Below, one piece after another: positions 13,738 through 23,148 of a stretch of DNA of 64,000 bases (its first letter is position 1; each line of letters begins with the position of its first letter). The position numbers and the translations under genes are program-made. The stretch spans positions 124,001 through 188,000 of the forward strand of contig NZ_BMUA01000014.1 of the NCBI RefSeq assembly GCF_014649955.1, given 5' to 3'. Below the pieces are notes generated by a model. The model searched no databases, was not told where the DNA came from, and saw nothing but the letters and a program-made list of their open reading frames with translations. The DNA is from Streptomyces violascens. Lineage in GTDB: Bacteria > Actinomycetota > Actinomycetes > Streptomycetales > Streptomycetaceae.

Positions 13738-13830
13738 GGAGCCCCTCACGTGGCGCTATCTGACTGAACTCCCCCAGGGCCGGAAGGCAGCAAGGGTAGG
13801 TCGGCTCTGGCGGGTGCGTGGGGGGCGCTT
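13738..13830 (+). ncRNA. ffs: Signal recognition particle RNA, small bacterial type
   Basis: The conserved SRP domain IV core is visible around 13775-13805: ccggaaggcagcaagggtag within a stem. The flanks (gcccctcacg and gcgtgggggg) pair to close a single long hairpin of about 90 bases. Its position between tRNA-Ser and dnaX is normal for Streptomyces. Ends are approximate. Confidence 0.88.
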
Positions 13831-13949
13831 GATTTTGTGGGGCGGGGGGCTTCGTTTCCCCTGGGTGGGGCGCTGTTTCGGCGGGCGCACGGCGGGTGGG
13901 CCGCCGTCGGCGGAGCCGGTTGTCGGTGGGCCCCGATAACCTCGTATGT

Positions 13950-16223
13950 GTGTCGTCCCTTGCGCTGTACCGCCGCTACCGCCCCGAGTCGTTCGCCGAG
14001 GTCATCGGGCAGGAGCATGTCACCGACCCGCTGCAGCAGGCGCTGCGGAACAACCGGGTCAATCACGCGTACCTGTTCAGCGGGCCGCGTGGCTGTGGCA
14101 AGACGACCAGTGCCCGAATCCTTGCCAGATGTCTGAACTGCGAGCAGGGCCCGACGCCCACGCCCTGCGGGGAGTGCCAGTCCTGCCAGGACCTCGCGCG
14201 CAACGGGCCGGGTTCCATCGATGTGATCGAGATCGACGCCGCTTCGCACGGTGGTGTCGACGACGCCCGTGAGCTGCGCGAGAAGGCCTTCTTCGGGCCC
14301 GCGTCCAGCCGGTACAAGATCTACATCATCGACGAGGCGCACATGGTGACCTCGGCCGGTTTCAACGCCCTCCTGAAGGTCGTCGAGGAGCCGCCGGAGC
14401 ACCTCAAGTTCATCTTCGCCACCACCGAGCCCGAGAAGGTCATCGGGACCATTCGGTCGCGTACGCATCACTATCCGTTCCGGCTGGTTCCGCCGGGCAC
14501 CTTGAGGGAGTACCTCGGGGACGTCTGCGGGCGCGAGGGCATTCCGGTCGAGGACGGCGTGCTGCCGCTCGTCGTGCGGGCCGGGGCCGGGTCCGTGCGT
14601 GACTCCATGTCCGTCATGGACCAGCTGCTCGCCGGTGCCGCCGAGGACGGTGTGACGTACGCCATGGCCACCGCCCTGCTCGGGTACACCGACGGGTCTC
14701 TGCTCGATTCCGTTGTCGACGCCTTCGCGGCGGGCGACGGTGCTGCTGCCTTTGAGGTGGTCGACCGGGTTGTCGAGGGCGGGAATGACCCTCGGCGGTT
14801 TGTTGCCGATCTTCTTGAGCGGCTGCGTGATCTTGTCATCCTCGCCGCCGTTCCCGACGCCGGGGAGAAGGGGCTCATCGACGCCCCCGCCGATGTCGTC
14901 GAGCGGATGCAGGCCCAGGCCTCGGTGTTCGGGGCCGCCGAGCTGAGCCGGGCCGCCGATCTCGTCAACGCCGGGCTCACCGAGATGCGCGGGGCCACCT
15001 CGCCGCGGCTCCAGCTCGAATTGATCTGCGCGCGGGTGCTGCTGCCTGCCGCGTACGACGACGAGCGCTCGCTCCAGGCCCGTATCGACCGCCTTGAGCG
15101 CGGGGCCAACTTCCAGGCGGCGCCCGCCGGTGGGCCCGCCATGGGGTACGTGCCCGGGCCCGAGGCGCATGCGCCGATGCAGGGCGGACCCGGCGGGCCC
15201 GAGGCTGCTCGGGCTGCTGTGCGGGGTGCGGGAGCCGGGGGGCCCGCGCCCGTGGGCGGGCCCGCCCACGCGGGGGCCGGTGCGCCTCCCGTTCCGCCGG
15301 TGCAGCAGGCGCCCGTGCAGCAACCCCCTGTCCAGCAGCAGCCCGTTCAGCAGGCGCCGGCGGCCCAGGGCCGGCCCGCCCAGGCCCAGCCCGCTCAGCC
15401 CGCGGAGCAGAGTCCCGCCGGGGCCTGGCCGTCGGCTGCCGCGCCCGGGCAGGGGGGCGGCCGCCCCGGGGCGTGGCCCGGCGCATCGGCCCCCGCGTCG
15501 CCCGCCCCCGCGCCCTCCGCCGGCGCCTGGCCCTCGGCCACGCCTGCTCCCGAGCCCGCCCCGGCTCCCCAGGCTTCCCCCGCCCCCGCTCCCGCCGAGC
15601 AGGCGCCCGCCCCCGTCGCCCAGGGCAACGCCATGCAGGTGCGCAACATGTGGCCGGACATTCTGGAGGCGGTCAAGAACAAGCGGCGCTTCACCTGGAT
15701 CCTGCTCAGTCAGAACGCGCAGGTGGCCGGGTTCGACGGCACCACCGTCCAGCTCGGTTTCATCAACGCGGGCGCCCGCGACAACTTCGCGAGCAGCGGC
15801 AGCGAGGACGTGCTGCGCAGCGTGCTCTCCGAGCGGTTCGGGGTGCAGTGGAAGGTCGAGGCGATCATCGACCCGTCGGGCGGCGCCCAGCCCCCGCCCG
15901 CCGCGGGCAACTTCGGCGGCGGCCCGTCCCGGCCCCCGTCCCCGCCCGCCCAGCAGTACCAGCCGCCGCAGGCCTCCCCGCAGGCTCCCCGGCCCGCGAC
16001 CCCGGCCGCGCCCGCTCCCGTACAGCCCACACAGCAGCCGCCGCAGGCCGCCGCTCCCGTACGGCACGACGTACGCCACGAGGAGCCTCCGCCCGTGCGG
16101 CTTGAGGACGACACTCCGGAGGACGACGACCCGGATCTCGTGGACAACGCGCTGTCCGGGCACGACCTGATCGTGCGCGAGCTCGGGGCGACCGTGGTGG
16201 AGGAATATACGAACGAGGGGTAG
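13950..16223 (+). CDS. dnaX: DNA polymerase III subunits gamma/tau
   Basis: The product has 757 residues. It is the clamp-loader ATPase that loads the beta sliding clamp during chromosome replication. The start at GTG 13950 gives the usual opening S-S-L-A-L-Y-R-R-Y-R-P. Walker A (GPRGCGKTT) lies at about 45-53; a zinc module C-x2-C-x8-C-x2-C (CLNC...CGECQSC) at about 61-79; and Walker B with sensor I (IIDEAHM and FATTEPEKV) follow. From about 390 to 560 runs a Pro/Ala/Gln/Gly-rich linker, then a C-terminal domain and another Pro/Gln tail. The linker is much longer than in E. coli but usual for actinomycetes. No frameshift signal for a short gamma form was looked for in detail. Confidence 0.95.
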   Translation: MSSLALYRRYRPESFAEVIGQEHVTDPLQQALRNNRVNHAYLFSGPRGCGKTTSARILARCLNCEQGPTPTPCGECQSCQDLARNGPGSIDVIEIDAASHGGVDDARELREKAFFGPASSRYKIYIIDEAHMVTSAGFNALLKVVEEPPEHLKFIFATTEPEKVIGTIRSRTHHYPFRLVPPGTLREYLGDVCGREGIPVEDGVLPLVVRAGAGSVRDSMSVMDQLLAGAAEDGVTYAMATALLGYTDGSLLDSVVDAFAAGDGAAAFEVVDRVVEGGNDPRRFVADLLERLRDLVILAAVPDAGEKGLIDAPADVVERMQAQASVFGAAELSRAADLVNAGLTEMRGATSPRLQLELICARVLLPAAYDDERSLQARIDRLERGANFQAAPAGGPAMGYVPGPEAHAPMQGGPGGPEAARAAVRGAGAGGPAPVGGPAHAGAGAPPVPPVQQAPVQQPPVQQQPVQQAPAAQGRPAQAQPAQPAEQSPAGAWPSAAAPGQGGGRPGAWPGASAPASPAPAPSAGAWPSATPAPEPAPAPQASPAPAPAEQAPAPVAQGNAMQVRNMWPDILEAVKNKRRFTWILLSQNAQVAGFDGTTVQLGFINAGARDNFASSGSEDVLRSVLSERFGVQWKVEAIIDPSGGAQPPPAAGNFGGGPSRPPSPPAQQYQPPQASPQAPRPATPAAPAPVQPTQQPPQAAAPVRHDVRHEEPPPVRLEDDTPEDDDPDLVDNALSGHDLIVRELGATVVEEYTNEG

Positions 16224-16281
16224 GGGTCCACCTGGTGGCCCGCACAAAGATCACGCCATCGCGGCGGCTAGGCTGGCTGCC

Positions 16282-17538
16282 GTGAAGGTCCTTGTCATCG
16301 GCGGCGGTGCCCGCGAGCACGCCCTGTGCCGTTCCCTGTCCCTCGACCCCGACGTGACGGCGCTGTACTGCGCCCCCGGCAACGCCGGGATCGCGGAGGT
16401 CGCCGAGCTCCACCCCGTGGACCCGATGGACGGGGACGCGGTCGCCCGCCTCGCCGTCCAGCTGAAGAGCGACCTGGTCGTCGTCGGGCCCGAGGCGCCC
16501 CTCGTCGCCGGAGTCGCCGACGCCGTACGCGCCGCGGGCATCCCCTGCTTCGGCCCCTCGAAGGCGGCCGCCCAGCTGGAGGGCTCCAAGGCCTTCGCCA
16601 AGGACGTGATGGCGGCGGCGAACGTGCCGACCGCCCGCTCCTACGTCTGCACCACCCCCGAGGAGATCGACGAGGCGCTCGACGCCTTCGGTGCTCCGTA
16701 CGTGGTGAAGGACGACGGTCTCGCGGCCGGCAAGGGCGTCGTCGTGACGGCCGACCTCGCCGTCGCCCGGGACCACGCGCTGGCCTGCGAACGCGTCGTC
16801 ATCGAGGAGTTCCTCGACGGCCCCGAGGTCTCGCTCTTCGCGATCACCGACGGCGTCACCGTCCTGCCGCTCCAGCCCGCACAGGACTTCAAGCGCGCGC
16901 TCGACGGCGACGAAGGCCCCAATACCGGTGGCATGGGCGCCTATTCGCCGCTTCCGTGGGCCGACCCGAAGCTCGTCGACGAGGTCATGGCGAGCGTGCT
17001 CCAGCCGACCGTCGACGAGCTGCGCCGCCGTGGAACGCCGTTTTCCGGCCTTCTGTACGCGGGCCTCGCGATCACCTCGCGCGGGGTGCGGGTCATCGAG
17101 TTCAACGCCCGGTTCGGCGACCCCGAGACGCAGGTCGTGCTGGCCCGCCTCAAGACTCCGCTCGCGAGCGTGCTGCTCCACGCGGCCAACGGCACCCTGG
17201 ACGCCGAACCGCCGCTGACCTGGCGCGACGACGCGGCTGTGACCGTGGTCATCGCCTCCCACAACTACCCCGCGACGCCCCGCACCGGCGACCCCATCGA
17301 GGGCCTGGCCGAGGTCGCGGCCCAGGACGAGCCCACCGCGTACGTCCTGCACGCCGGGACCAGGCGGGACGGCGACACGGTCGTCAGCGCGGGCGGCCGG
17401 GTCCTCTCGGTCACCGCGACCGGCAAGGACCTCGCCCAGGCCCGGGAGCGGGCGTACACGGCGGTGGGCCGGATCCGGCTCGACGGCTCGCAGCACCGCA
17501 CCGACATCGCCCGCAAGGCGGCCGGGGCACAGGGCTGA
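16282..17538 (+). CDS. purD: Phosphoribosylamine-glycine ligase (GAR synthetase)
   Basis: The product has 418 residues. It joins glycine to phosphoribosylamine with ATP, step two of de novo purine synthesis. It starts at GTG with the dinucleotide-like strand V-K-V-L-V-I-G-G-G-A-R-E-H. ATP-grasp signatures include KDDGLAAGKGV (about 150-160), GPEVSLF and the metal site N-A-R-F-G-D-P-E-T-Q (about 276-285). Length is normal. It is separated from dnaX by 58 bases and closed by a strong hairpin, so it may be its own unit. Six more pur genes follow within 20 kb. Confidence 0.96.
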   Translation: MKVLVIGGGAREHALCRSLSLDPDVTALYCAPGNAGIAEVAELHPVDPMDGDAVARLAVQLKSDLVVVGPEAPLVAGVADAVRAAGIPCFGPSKAAAQLEGSKAFAKDVMAAANVPTARSYVCTTPEEIDEALDAFGAPYVVKDDGLAAGKGVVVTADLAVARDHALACERVVIEEFLDGPEVSLFAITDGVTVLPLQPAQDFKRALDGDEGPNTGGMGAYSPLPWADPKLVDEVMASVLQPTVDELRRRGTPFSGLLYAGLAITSRGVRVIEFNARFGDPETQVVLARLKTPLASVLLHAANGTLDAEPPLTWRDDAAVTVVIASHNYPATPRTGDPIEGLAEVAAQDEPTAYVLHAGTRRDGDTVVSAGGRVLSVTATGKDLAQARERAYTAVGRIRLDGSQHRTDIARKAAGAQG

Positions 17539-17554
17539 ACTGCGCCAGAATTCC

Positions 17555-17586
17555 GCGGGGCCCCGGTGTGCGCACCGGGGCCCCGC
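17555..17586 (+). terminator. Terminator after purD
   Basis: Perfect 14-bp GC stem (17555-17568 with 17573-17586, GCGGGGCCCCGGTG) with a four-base loop. Confidence 0.75.
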
Positions 17587-17597
17587 TGTTGTGCCCG

Positions 17598-17800
17598 CCG
17601 GGGCGCGGCGGGCGCTTGGCCCATGCCGTAGAAGCCCCTTGGAGGCCCCGTCGAAGCCCCGCACCAGCCCAGTAGCAGCCGCGCGGGAGCCCTGGAGAAG
17701 CTGCGCATCAGCCCGTACCGGCCTCGGAGAGCCCCGGCGGAAGACCCGAAGAACCCCGGCGGAAGCCCCGCGGTAGCCCGGCCCGGAACAACCGCACCTT
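17598..17800. other. Non-coding stretch with degenerate GAAGCCCCG/GGAGCCCC repeats
   Basis: Between purD and the next gene, short imperfect units of the type (G/A)GAAGCCCCG recur every 15-25 bases. They are too degenerate for a tandem array. No gene is supported in 17587-17981. Confidence 0.4.
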
Positions 17801-17981
17801 TGCCCAAAGCCATTCCATCGGGTGACGAGTGGCCCATCCGGATGACTCCTGCCGACGCCCCAACTAGGGTGCGGCGAAGGCGTTCCGGCACTTGGCCCAC
17901 CGGCATTGCGATGTCAGTGGCGGGTGCCACAGTGGGGGAGTGAGCAACGACGCCGCAGGGCAGAGGGGGTGAAGTCCGGCC

Positions 17982-19652
17982 GTGTCCGGTACAGGAATGG
18001 GTGGAGAGGCGGGTGCGCAGCATGCGCGCTCGCGGGCTCTCGCCGTGCTGCGCATCCGTAGCAGGGCGCTGGCCGTGGCCCTGCTGCCGGCGGCCGTCGC
18101 CGTCGTGCTGATCGTCGCGGCCGCGCAGGGGCGCATCGAGGGCAGCGGCTGGGACAGCGCTCGCTGGGCGGTCATCGCCACCGCGCTGCTCGTGCTGCTG
18201 CTCGCGGCCGCCGTGGCGGCGGTGATCGTCCGGGCAAGACCGGCCCTGTCCCCCACGGTGGACCTCGCCGAATCGGCCGCCCCCGACCTGTACCGCCTGG
18301 TCAGGGACCTGGCCGAGCGGCTCGATGTGCCTCCGCCCTCCGCGATAGCCCTGACCCCGGACTGCGACAGCTGGCTGGAGGACCGTACGCATCCGGCGCA
18401 CACCGGTGCCGGGCAGGGGGCGATGCCCGCTCGCTTCATACGCGGAGCCGATGTGCGCTCCGGCCGTGCCCGGCGGGTGCCGGCCGCGCCGGTCCTGGTC
18501 ATCGGCTCGCCCTTCATGTGGTGGATGCGCGTCGGCGAGCTGCGCGCGATCCTCGCCCCCGTTGTCGCCGGTACGGGTCCCTCGGCGCACCCGGACATAG
18601 CCGCCGCCCGCCGGTTCGTACGGGGCCTCGACGCGGCCGTCGGCGTGGCCGCCAGGCCCGGGCTCGGCCTGCTGCGGCGCATACCGCTCGGCTTCGTCGG
18701 ATCGATCGCCCGGCTGCTCCTGCGCGGCTGCCGGGTGCACGCCGCCGAAATGGAGCGCGGGGTCGCCGCCGCCGCGTCCGAGCGAGCGCAGGCGGTGGAC
18801 TACGGGGTGCGCATCGTCGCCCAGGAGCAGGTCGGGCTCGCCTACGCGGGCTGGGACCGGCTGCTGACCCGGGTCGCGCTGCCCGCCTGGCGGATGGGGC
18901 GCTGGCCCTCCCGGCTCGATGCGGGAGTGGTTTCCGCGCTCACCGAGCTGTCCCGGCGCGACCGGCTGGCCGAGGGCTTCGCCTCCCGGCTCGGCGAGCG
19001 GCCGGCCTGCGACCTCCTGGAGGAGCCCGGCGCGGCCGACGAGGCGACCTCGCTGCTCGCCGCCCGGCTGTTCCACGGCGGCCCCGCCGAGCCCGGCCCC
19101 GCCTGGGCGCCGGTCGACTGGGCGGCGTACCCGGAGGAGGTCGTCGACCGCAAGTGGCGCACCGAGGCGGCCCGGCTGCACCGGGTCCTCGACGCGCTGG
19201 GCGAGCGCCGCGACACGGAGCCCGCCGCCCCGACGCTGGCCCGCGTCATCGACCACCTCACCGCCTCCGACGGCGAGGCCGGGGAGCGCCTGGCCGCCGG
19301 GATCGCGGCGGAAGTGGCCGGCGAGGAGGCCGCGTCCGCGCCGCCCGCACCGGGCCCGGAGTCCTGGGGGGCCGACGCGGTGCCGCTCTTCCCGCTCCAG
19401 CCGCCCCGCACCGGCCGCGAGCTGCTCGCCGACCATGTGACGGCGATGGTGTGCTGCGCGGCGGTCGACACGGCGGGCGCTCTGCCCGGGCTCGACTGGC
19501 TGGACGGCCCCTCGCTGCTCGTCGACGACGTACGCCGCTCGGACCTCGCCTCGCCCGTGCTGACCCTGGTCGAGGACGGCGACGCTGATGCGCTGCGCAC
19601 CTGGCTGTCCTCCGTCGGCATCCGCCCGGAGAAGCCGGTACGGCTGGTCTGA
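17982..19652 (+). CDS. Membrane protein resembling M48 peptidase but lacking the HExxH zinc site
   Basis: The product has 556 residues, with two N-terminal membrane helices (about 30-48 and 61-84). Residues about 100-235 follow the M48 (HtpX-like) layout: A-P-D-L-Y-R-L-V-R-D-L-A-E-R-L, then V-L-V-I-G-S-P-F, then G-E-L-R-A-I-L-A. Where active M48 enzymes have H-E-x-x-H, this protein reads P-V-V-A-G (about residue 193). It is therefore a likely pseudopeptidase. The second half is unlike known domains to my eye. It lies alone between purD and a dimethylformamidase-like gene, both on the same strand. Alternative: a membrane protein only distantly related to M48. Confidence 0.6.
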   Translation: MSGTGMGGEAGAQHARSRALAVLRIRSRALAVALLPAAVAVVLIVAAAQGRIEGSGWDSARWAVIATALLVLLLAAAVAAVIVRARPALSPTVDLAESAAPDLYRLVRDLAERLDVPPPSAIALTPDCDSWLEDRTHPAHTGAGQGAMPARFIRGADVRSGRARRVPAAPVLVIGSPFMWWMRVGELRAILAPVVAGTGPSAHPDIAAARRFVRGLDAAVGVAARPGLGLLRRIPLGFVGSIARLLLRGCRVHAAEMERGVAAAASERAQAVDYGVRIVAQEQVGLAYAGWDRLLTRVALPAWRMGRWPSRLDAGVVSALTELSRRDRLAEGFASRLGERPACDLLEEPGAADEATSLLAARLFHGGPAEPGPAWAPVDWAAYPEEVVDRKWRTEAARLHRVLDALGERRDTEPAAPTLARVIDHLTASDGEAGERLAAGIAAEVAGEEAASAPPAPGPESWGADAVPLFPLQPPRTGRELLADHVTAMVCCAAVDTAGALPGLDWLDGPSLLVDDVRRSDLASPVLTLVEDGDADALRTWLSSVGIRPEKPVRLV

Positions 19653-19910
19653 GCGAGCCCCCGCCCGGCATCGGCACCTCGGCCCGCCCCCAACAGGGCC
19701 CCCACCGCGCCGAGTTGGCCCCGCGTATCCGCAATGCATCCGCACCGCAGCCGGAACACATCCGGAATGAACCCTTCCCCTTAACGTCAATTCGCGACGA
19801 ACGGTGACGGAGTGCGTGCGTTATGTGATGTGCTGGGGACCGGTAGCTGTCAGACGGCGCACCACAGTCGCATCAACTGTTGTCTCGGGGGATCGAGGGA
19901 GGGGAGTGAC

Positions 19911-21401
19911 ATGGGGGTGGAACGGTCGGACCACATCCGGCGCTGGGAGTCGGGTGCCCTCGCGCACGCCGTCTCGGACCCCTTCGGGCAGGGCCCGCTG
20001 CCCTGGCTGCGCGGCAGCGAGACCTACTTCGACGACACCGGGCACGTGGTGCCCTGGTACGTCGACCACGTCCCGGCCCAGCGCGGCACTCCGCGCAGCA
20101 CCGCCCGGGCCACCGGCCCGCGCACCGCCGACGACGTACACCAGCAGATCAAGGGGTTCGCCTCCAGCGGGGCCGTCGCTCCGGGCGAGGCCATCGACTT
20201 CCACATCACCGTGGACCCCCCGCAGCAGTTCACCGTGGACGTCTACCGGATCGGACACTACGGCGGCGACGGGGCCGCGAAGATCGCCACCAGCCCCCGG
20301 CTCTCCGGGATCGTCCAGCCGCCCCCGCTGGCGGCCGACCGCACCGTCTCCTGTCACCACTGGTGGCAGTCCTGGCGCTACCAGGTGCCCTCGCACGCCT
20401 CGATCGGCGCGCACGTCGCCGTGCTGACCACCGCGGACGGCTACCGCTCGCACATCCCGTTCACCGTCCGCGACAGCCACCCCGCCGATCTGCTCCTGCT
20501 GCTGCCCGACATCACCTGGCAGGCGTACAACCTCTTCCCGGAGGACGGCCGCACCGGCGCCAGCCTCTACCACGCCTGGGACGAGGAGGGCCGGCTGCTC
20601 GGCGAGGTGGACGCGGCGATCACGGTCTCCTTCGACCGGCCGTTCGCGGGCGCGGGCCTGCCCCTGCACGTCGGCCACGCCTACGACTTCATCCGCTGGG
20701 CCGAGCGCTACGGCTACGACCTCGCCTACGCGGACGCCCGCGACCTGCACGCGGGCCGTGTGGACCCGTCCCGCTACCGGGGCCTCGTCTTCCCCGGCCA
20801 CGACGAGTACTGGTCGGCCCCGATGCGCCGCACCGTGGAGCTCGCTCGCGACGGCGGCACCTCGCTCGTCTTCCTTTCCGCGAACTCCCTCTACTGGCAA
20901 GTGGAGTTGGGGCCGTCCCCGTCCGGCGTGCCCGACCGCCTCCTCACCTGCCGCAAGCGGCGCGGCCCCGGCCGCCCCGCCCTGTGGCGCGAGGTCGCCC
21001 GGCCCGAGCAGCAACTCCTGGGCATCCAGTACGCGGGCCGCGTGCCCGAGCCGTACCCCATGGTCGTACGCAACGCGGACCACTGGTTGTGGGAGGCGAC
21101 CGGGGCCGGTGACGGCGACGAGATCGACGGCCTGGTCGCGGGCGAGGCCGACCGCTACTACCCGCGCACCGCGCTCCCCGAGCACCAGGACCGCATCCTG
21201 CTCGCCCACTCCCCGTACCGGGACGGCGAGCAGCACGTCCGCCACCAGGAGACGTCGCTGTACCGGGCCCCCTCCGGCGCGCTCGTCTTCGCCTCGGGCA
21301 CTTTCGCCTGGTCACCGGCGCTCGACCGGCCCGGCCACGTGGACAGCCGCATCCAGCGCGCCACGGCCAACCTCCTGGACCGCATCTGCAAGCGGGACTG
21401 A
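19911..21401 (+). CDS. N,N-dimethylformamidase beta-subunit-like protein
   Basis: The product has 496 residues. It matches the C-terminal family of the large subunit of N,N-dimethylformamidase: an early beta-sandwich part with V-D-V-Y-R-I-G-H-Y-G-G, and a glutamine-amidotransferase-like half with the marker G-H-D-E-Y-W-S (about residues 298-304) and L-S-A-N-S-L-Y-W. In the true enzyme a mononuclear iron hydrolyses formamides. Many actinomycete homologues stand alone without a small subunit, as here, so the substrate is not known. The start at ATG 19911 follows a good ribosome site (gaggggag). No signal peptide is seen. Confidence 0.8.
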   Translation: MGVERSDHIRRWESGALAHAVSDPFGQGPLPWLRGSETYFDDTGHVVPWYVDHVPAQRGTPRSTARATGPRTADDVHQQIKGFASSGAVAPGEAIDFHITVDPPQQFTVDVYRIGHYGGDGAAKIATSPRLSGIVQPPPLAADRTVSCHHWWQSWRYQVPSHASIGAHVAVLTTADGYRSHIPFTVRDSHPADLLLLLPDITWQAYNLFPEDGRTGASLYHAWDEEGRLLGEVDAAITVSFDRPFAGAGLPLHVGHAYDFIRWAERYGYDLAYADARDLHAGRVDPSRYRGLVFPGHDEYWSAPMRRTVELARDGGTSLVFLSANSLYWQVELGPSPSGVPDRLLTCRKRRGPGRPALWREVARPEQQLLGIQYAGRVPEPYPMVVRNADHWLWEATGAGDGDEIDGLVAGEADRYYPRTALPEHQDRILLAHSPYRDGEQHVRHQETSLYRAPSGALVFASGTFAWSPALDRPGHVDSRIQRATANLLDRICKRD

Positions 21402-21498
21402 CTCCGACGTACGCCCCCGCGCAAGACCCGCGATCTGGGTACCCGGCCGCATGCGAGAGAATCGGAATCGCTCCTGGATCAACCTACGCGGAGGAACC

Positions 21499-22398
21499 GT
21501 GTCCGGATTCGTAGAAAAGCCCGAGCCCCAGCAGGTGCCGGGCCTGACCCACCTCCACACGGGCAAGGTGCGTGACCTCTATCAGAACGAGGCCGGCGAC
21601 CTGCTGATGGTCGCCAGCGACCGGATGTCCGCGTACGACTGGGTGCTGCCCACCGAGATCCCCGACAAGGGCCGGGTGCTCACCCAGCTCTCGTTGTGGT
21701 GGTTCGAGCTGCTCGCCGACCTGGTGCCCAACCACGTCATCTCCGAGGAGCTCCCCGAGGGTGCCCCGGCCGACTGGGCGGGCCGCACCCTTGTGTGCAG
21801 GTCGCTCGCGATGGTCCCGGTGGAGTGCGTCGCCCGCGGCTACCTCGCGGGCTCCGGCCTGGTCGAGTACAACGCGTCCCGTACGGTGTGCGGCCTCGCG
21901 CTGCCCGAGGGCCTGTCCAACGGCTCCGAGCTGCCCGCCCCGATCTTCACGCCCGCCACCAAGGCCGCCGTGGGCGACCACGACGAGAACGTGAGCTACG
22001 AGGAGGTGGCCCGCCGGATCGGCGCGGAGACCGCCGCCCAGCTGCGCCAGGCCACCCTCGCCGTGTACGGCCGGGCCCGCGACATCGCGCGCGAGCGGGG
22101 CATCATCCTCGCGGACACCAAGTTCGAGTTCGGCTTCGCGGGCGACGAGCTCGTCATCGCCGACGAGGTCCTCACCCCGGACTCCTCGCGCTTCTGGCCG
22201 GCCGCGACCTGGGAGCCGGGCCGCGCCCAGCCCTCGTACGACAAGCAGTACGTGCGTGACTGGCTGACCTCGCCGGCCTCCGGCTGGGACCGCACGAGCG
22301 AGCGCCCGCCGCCCGCGCTGCCGCAGGAGGTCGTGGACGCGACCCGGGGCAAGTACATCGAGGCTTACGAGCAGCTCACCGGCAACAGCTGGTCGTAA
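21499..22398 (+). CDS. purC: Phosphoribosylaminoimidazole-succinocarboxamide synthase (SAICAR synthetase)
   Basis: The product has 299 residues. It condenses CAIR with aspartate using ATP. The family start H-L-H-T-G-K-V-R-D-L-Y (about 19-29), the marker V-E-C-V-A-R-G-Y-L-A-G-S-G (about 111-123) and the ending D-T-K-F-E-F-G-F are present. It starts at GTG behind ggagg (21491-21495). Length is typical. Closed by a strong terminator. Confidence 0.96.
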   Translation: MSGFVEKPEPQQVPGLTHLHTGKVRDLYQNEAGDLLMVASDRMSAYDWVLPTEIPDKGRVLTQLSLWWFELLADLVPNHVISEELPEGAPADWAGRTLVCRSLAMVPVECVARGYLAGSGLVEYNASRTVCGLALPEGLSNGSELPAPIFTPATKAAVGDHDENVSYEEVARRIGAETAAQLRQATLAVYGRARDIARERGIILADTKFEFGFAGDELVIADEVLTPDSSRFWPAATWEPGRAQPSYDKQYVRDWLTSPASGWDRTSERPPPALPQEVVDATRGKYIEAYEQLTGNSWS

Positions 22399-22400
22399 GC

Positions 22401-22436
22401 GAAGAAGCCCCCGGCCGGGTGGCCGGGGGCTTCTTC
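22401..22436 (+). terminator. Terminator after purC
   Basis: 16-bp stem GAAGAAGCCCCCGGCC (22401-22416) with 22421-22436. It may also serve the converging tRNA-Gly. Confidence 0.8.
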
Positions 22437-22441
22437 TTCTG

Positions 22442-22514
<73 letters not shown>

Positions 22515-22536
22515 ATGCGCCGTGGCGCGGAGACCA

Positions 22537-23148
22537 CTATACCCAACCGCGCTCGCGGGCGAGACGCACCGCCGTGTGACGGTTCTCCGCGCCCAGCTTG
22601 GCGGCGGCCGACGAGAGGTAGTTCCGCACCGTCCCCTGCGACAGCGCGGCCCGCTCGGCGATCTCCGCGACGGGCGCCCCGTCGGCCGCGAACCCGAGCA
22701 CCTCGGCCTCGCGCACGGTCAGCGGGGAGTCCCCTGCGGAGATCGCGTCGGCGGCCAACTCCGGGTCCACATAACGGTTTCCGGCATGTACGGAGCGGAT
22801 GATCTCGGCGAGCCGCTGGGCGCTCACCGTCTTCGGGACGAAGCCCCGCACCCCCGCCGAGAGCGCCCGCTTGAGGTGGCCGGGACGCCCGTGACTGGTC
22901 ACGATCATGGTCCGGCAGGACGGCAGTTCGGCCCGCAGCTTTGTGGCCACTGTCACACCGTCCGCCCCCGGCATCTCCAGATCGAGGACCGCCACATCGG
23001 GCCGGTGGGCCCGCGCCATCGCGAGCGCCTCGGGCCCGGACGCGGCCTCCGCGACCACCTCCAGGTCGTCCTCCAGGCCGAGCAGGGCGGCGAGTGCGCC
23101 CCGGATCAGATGCTCGTCGTCCGCGAGCAGCACGCGTACGCGGCTCAT
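22537..23148 (-). CDS. NarL/DesR-family response regulator
   Basis: The product has 203 residues. The receiver domain (about 1-120) has the acidic pair D-D near residues 10-11, phospho-acceptor Asp in V-A-V-L-D-L-E-M-P-G (about residue 55) and Lys in F-V-P-K-T (about 105). A LuxR-type helix-turn-helix fills the C-terminus (about 140-200, LTVREAEVLGFAADG). The ATG overlaps the stop of the sensor kinase gene (ATGA), so kinase and regulator are made together. With the ABC exporter upstream in the same operon, it probably controls that exporter in response to an envelope or membrane signal. Confidence 0.92.
   Translation of the reverse strand: MSRVRVLLADDEHLIRGALAALLGLEDDLEVVAEAASGPEALAMARAHRPDVAVLDLEMPGADGVTVATKLRAELPSCRTMIVTSHGRPGHLKRALSAGVRGFVPKTVSAQRLAEIIRSVHAGNRYVDPELAADAISAGDSPLTVREAEVLGFAADGAPVAEIAERAALSQGTVRNYLSSAAAKLGAENRHTAVRLARERGWV

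Noticed and set aside
13738..13949. Minus-strand frame running from dnaX into the SRP RNA region
   Set aside because: It crosses the SRP RNA and is a compositional shadow of dnaX.
22401..22440. Possible riboswitch near the purine genes
   Set aside because: Only simple terminator hairpins are seen; no purine-aptamer or other known riboswitch core was recognised upstream of purD, purC, purS or purF.
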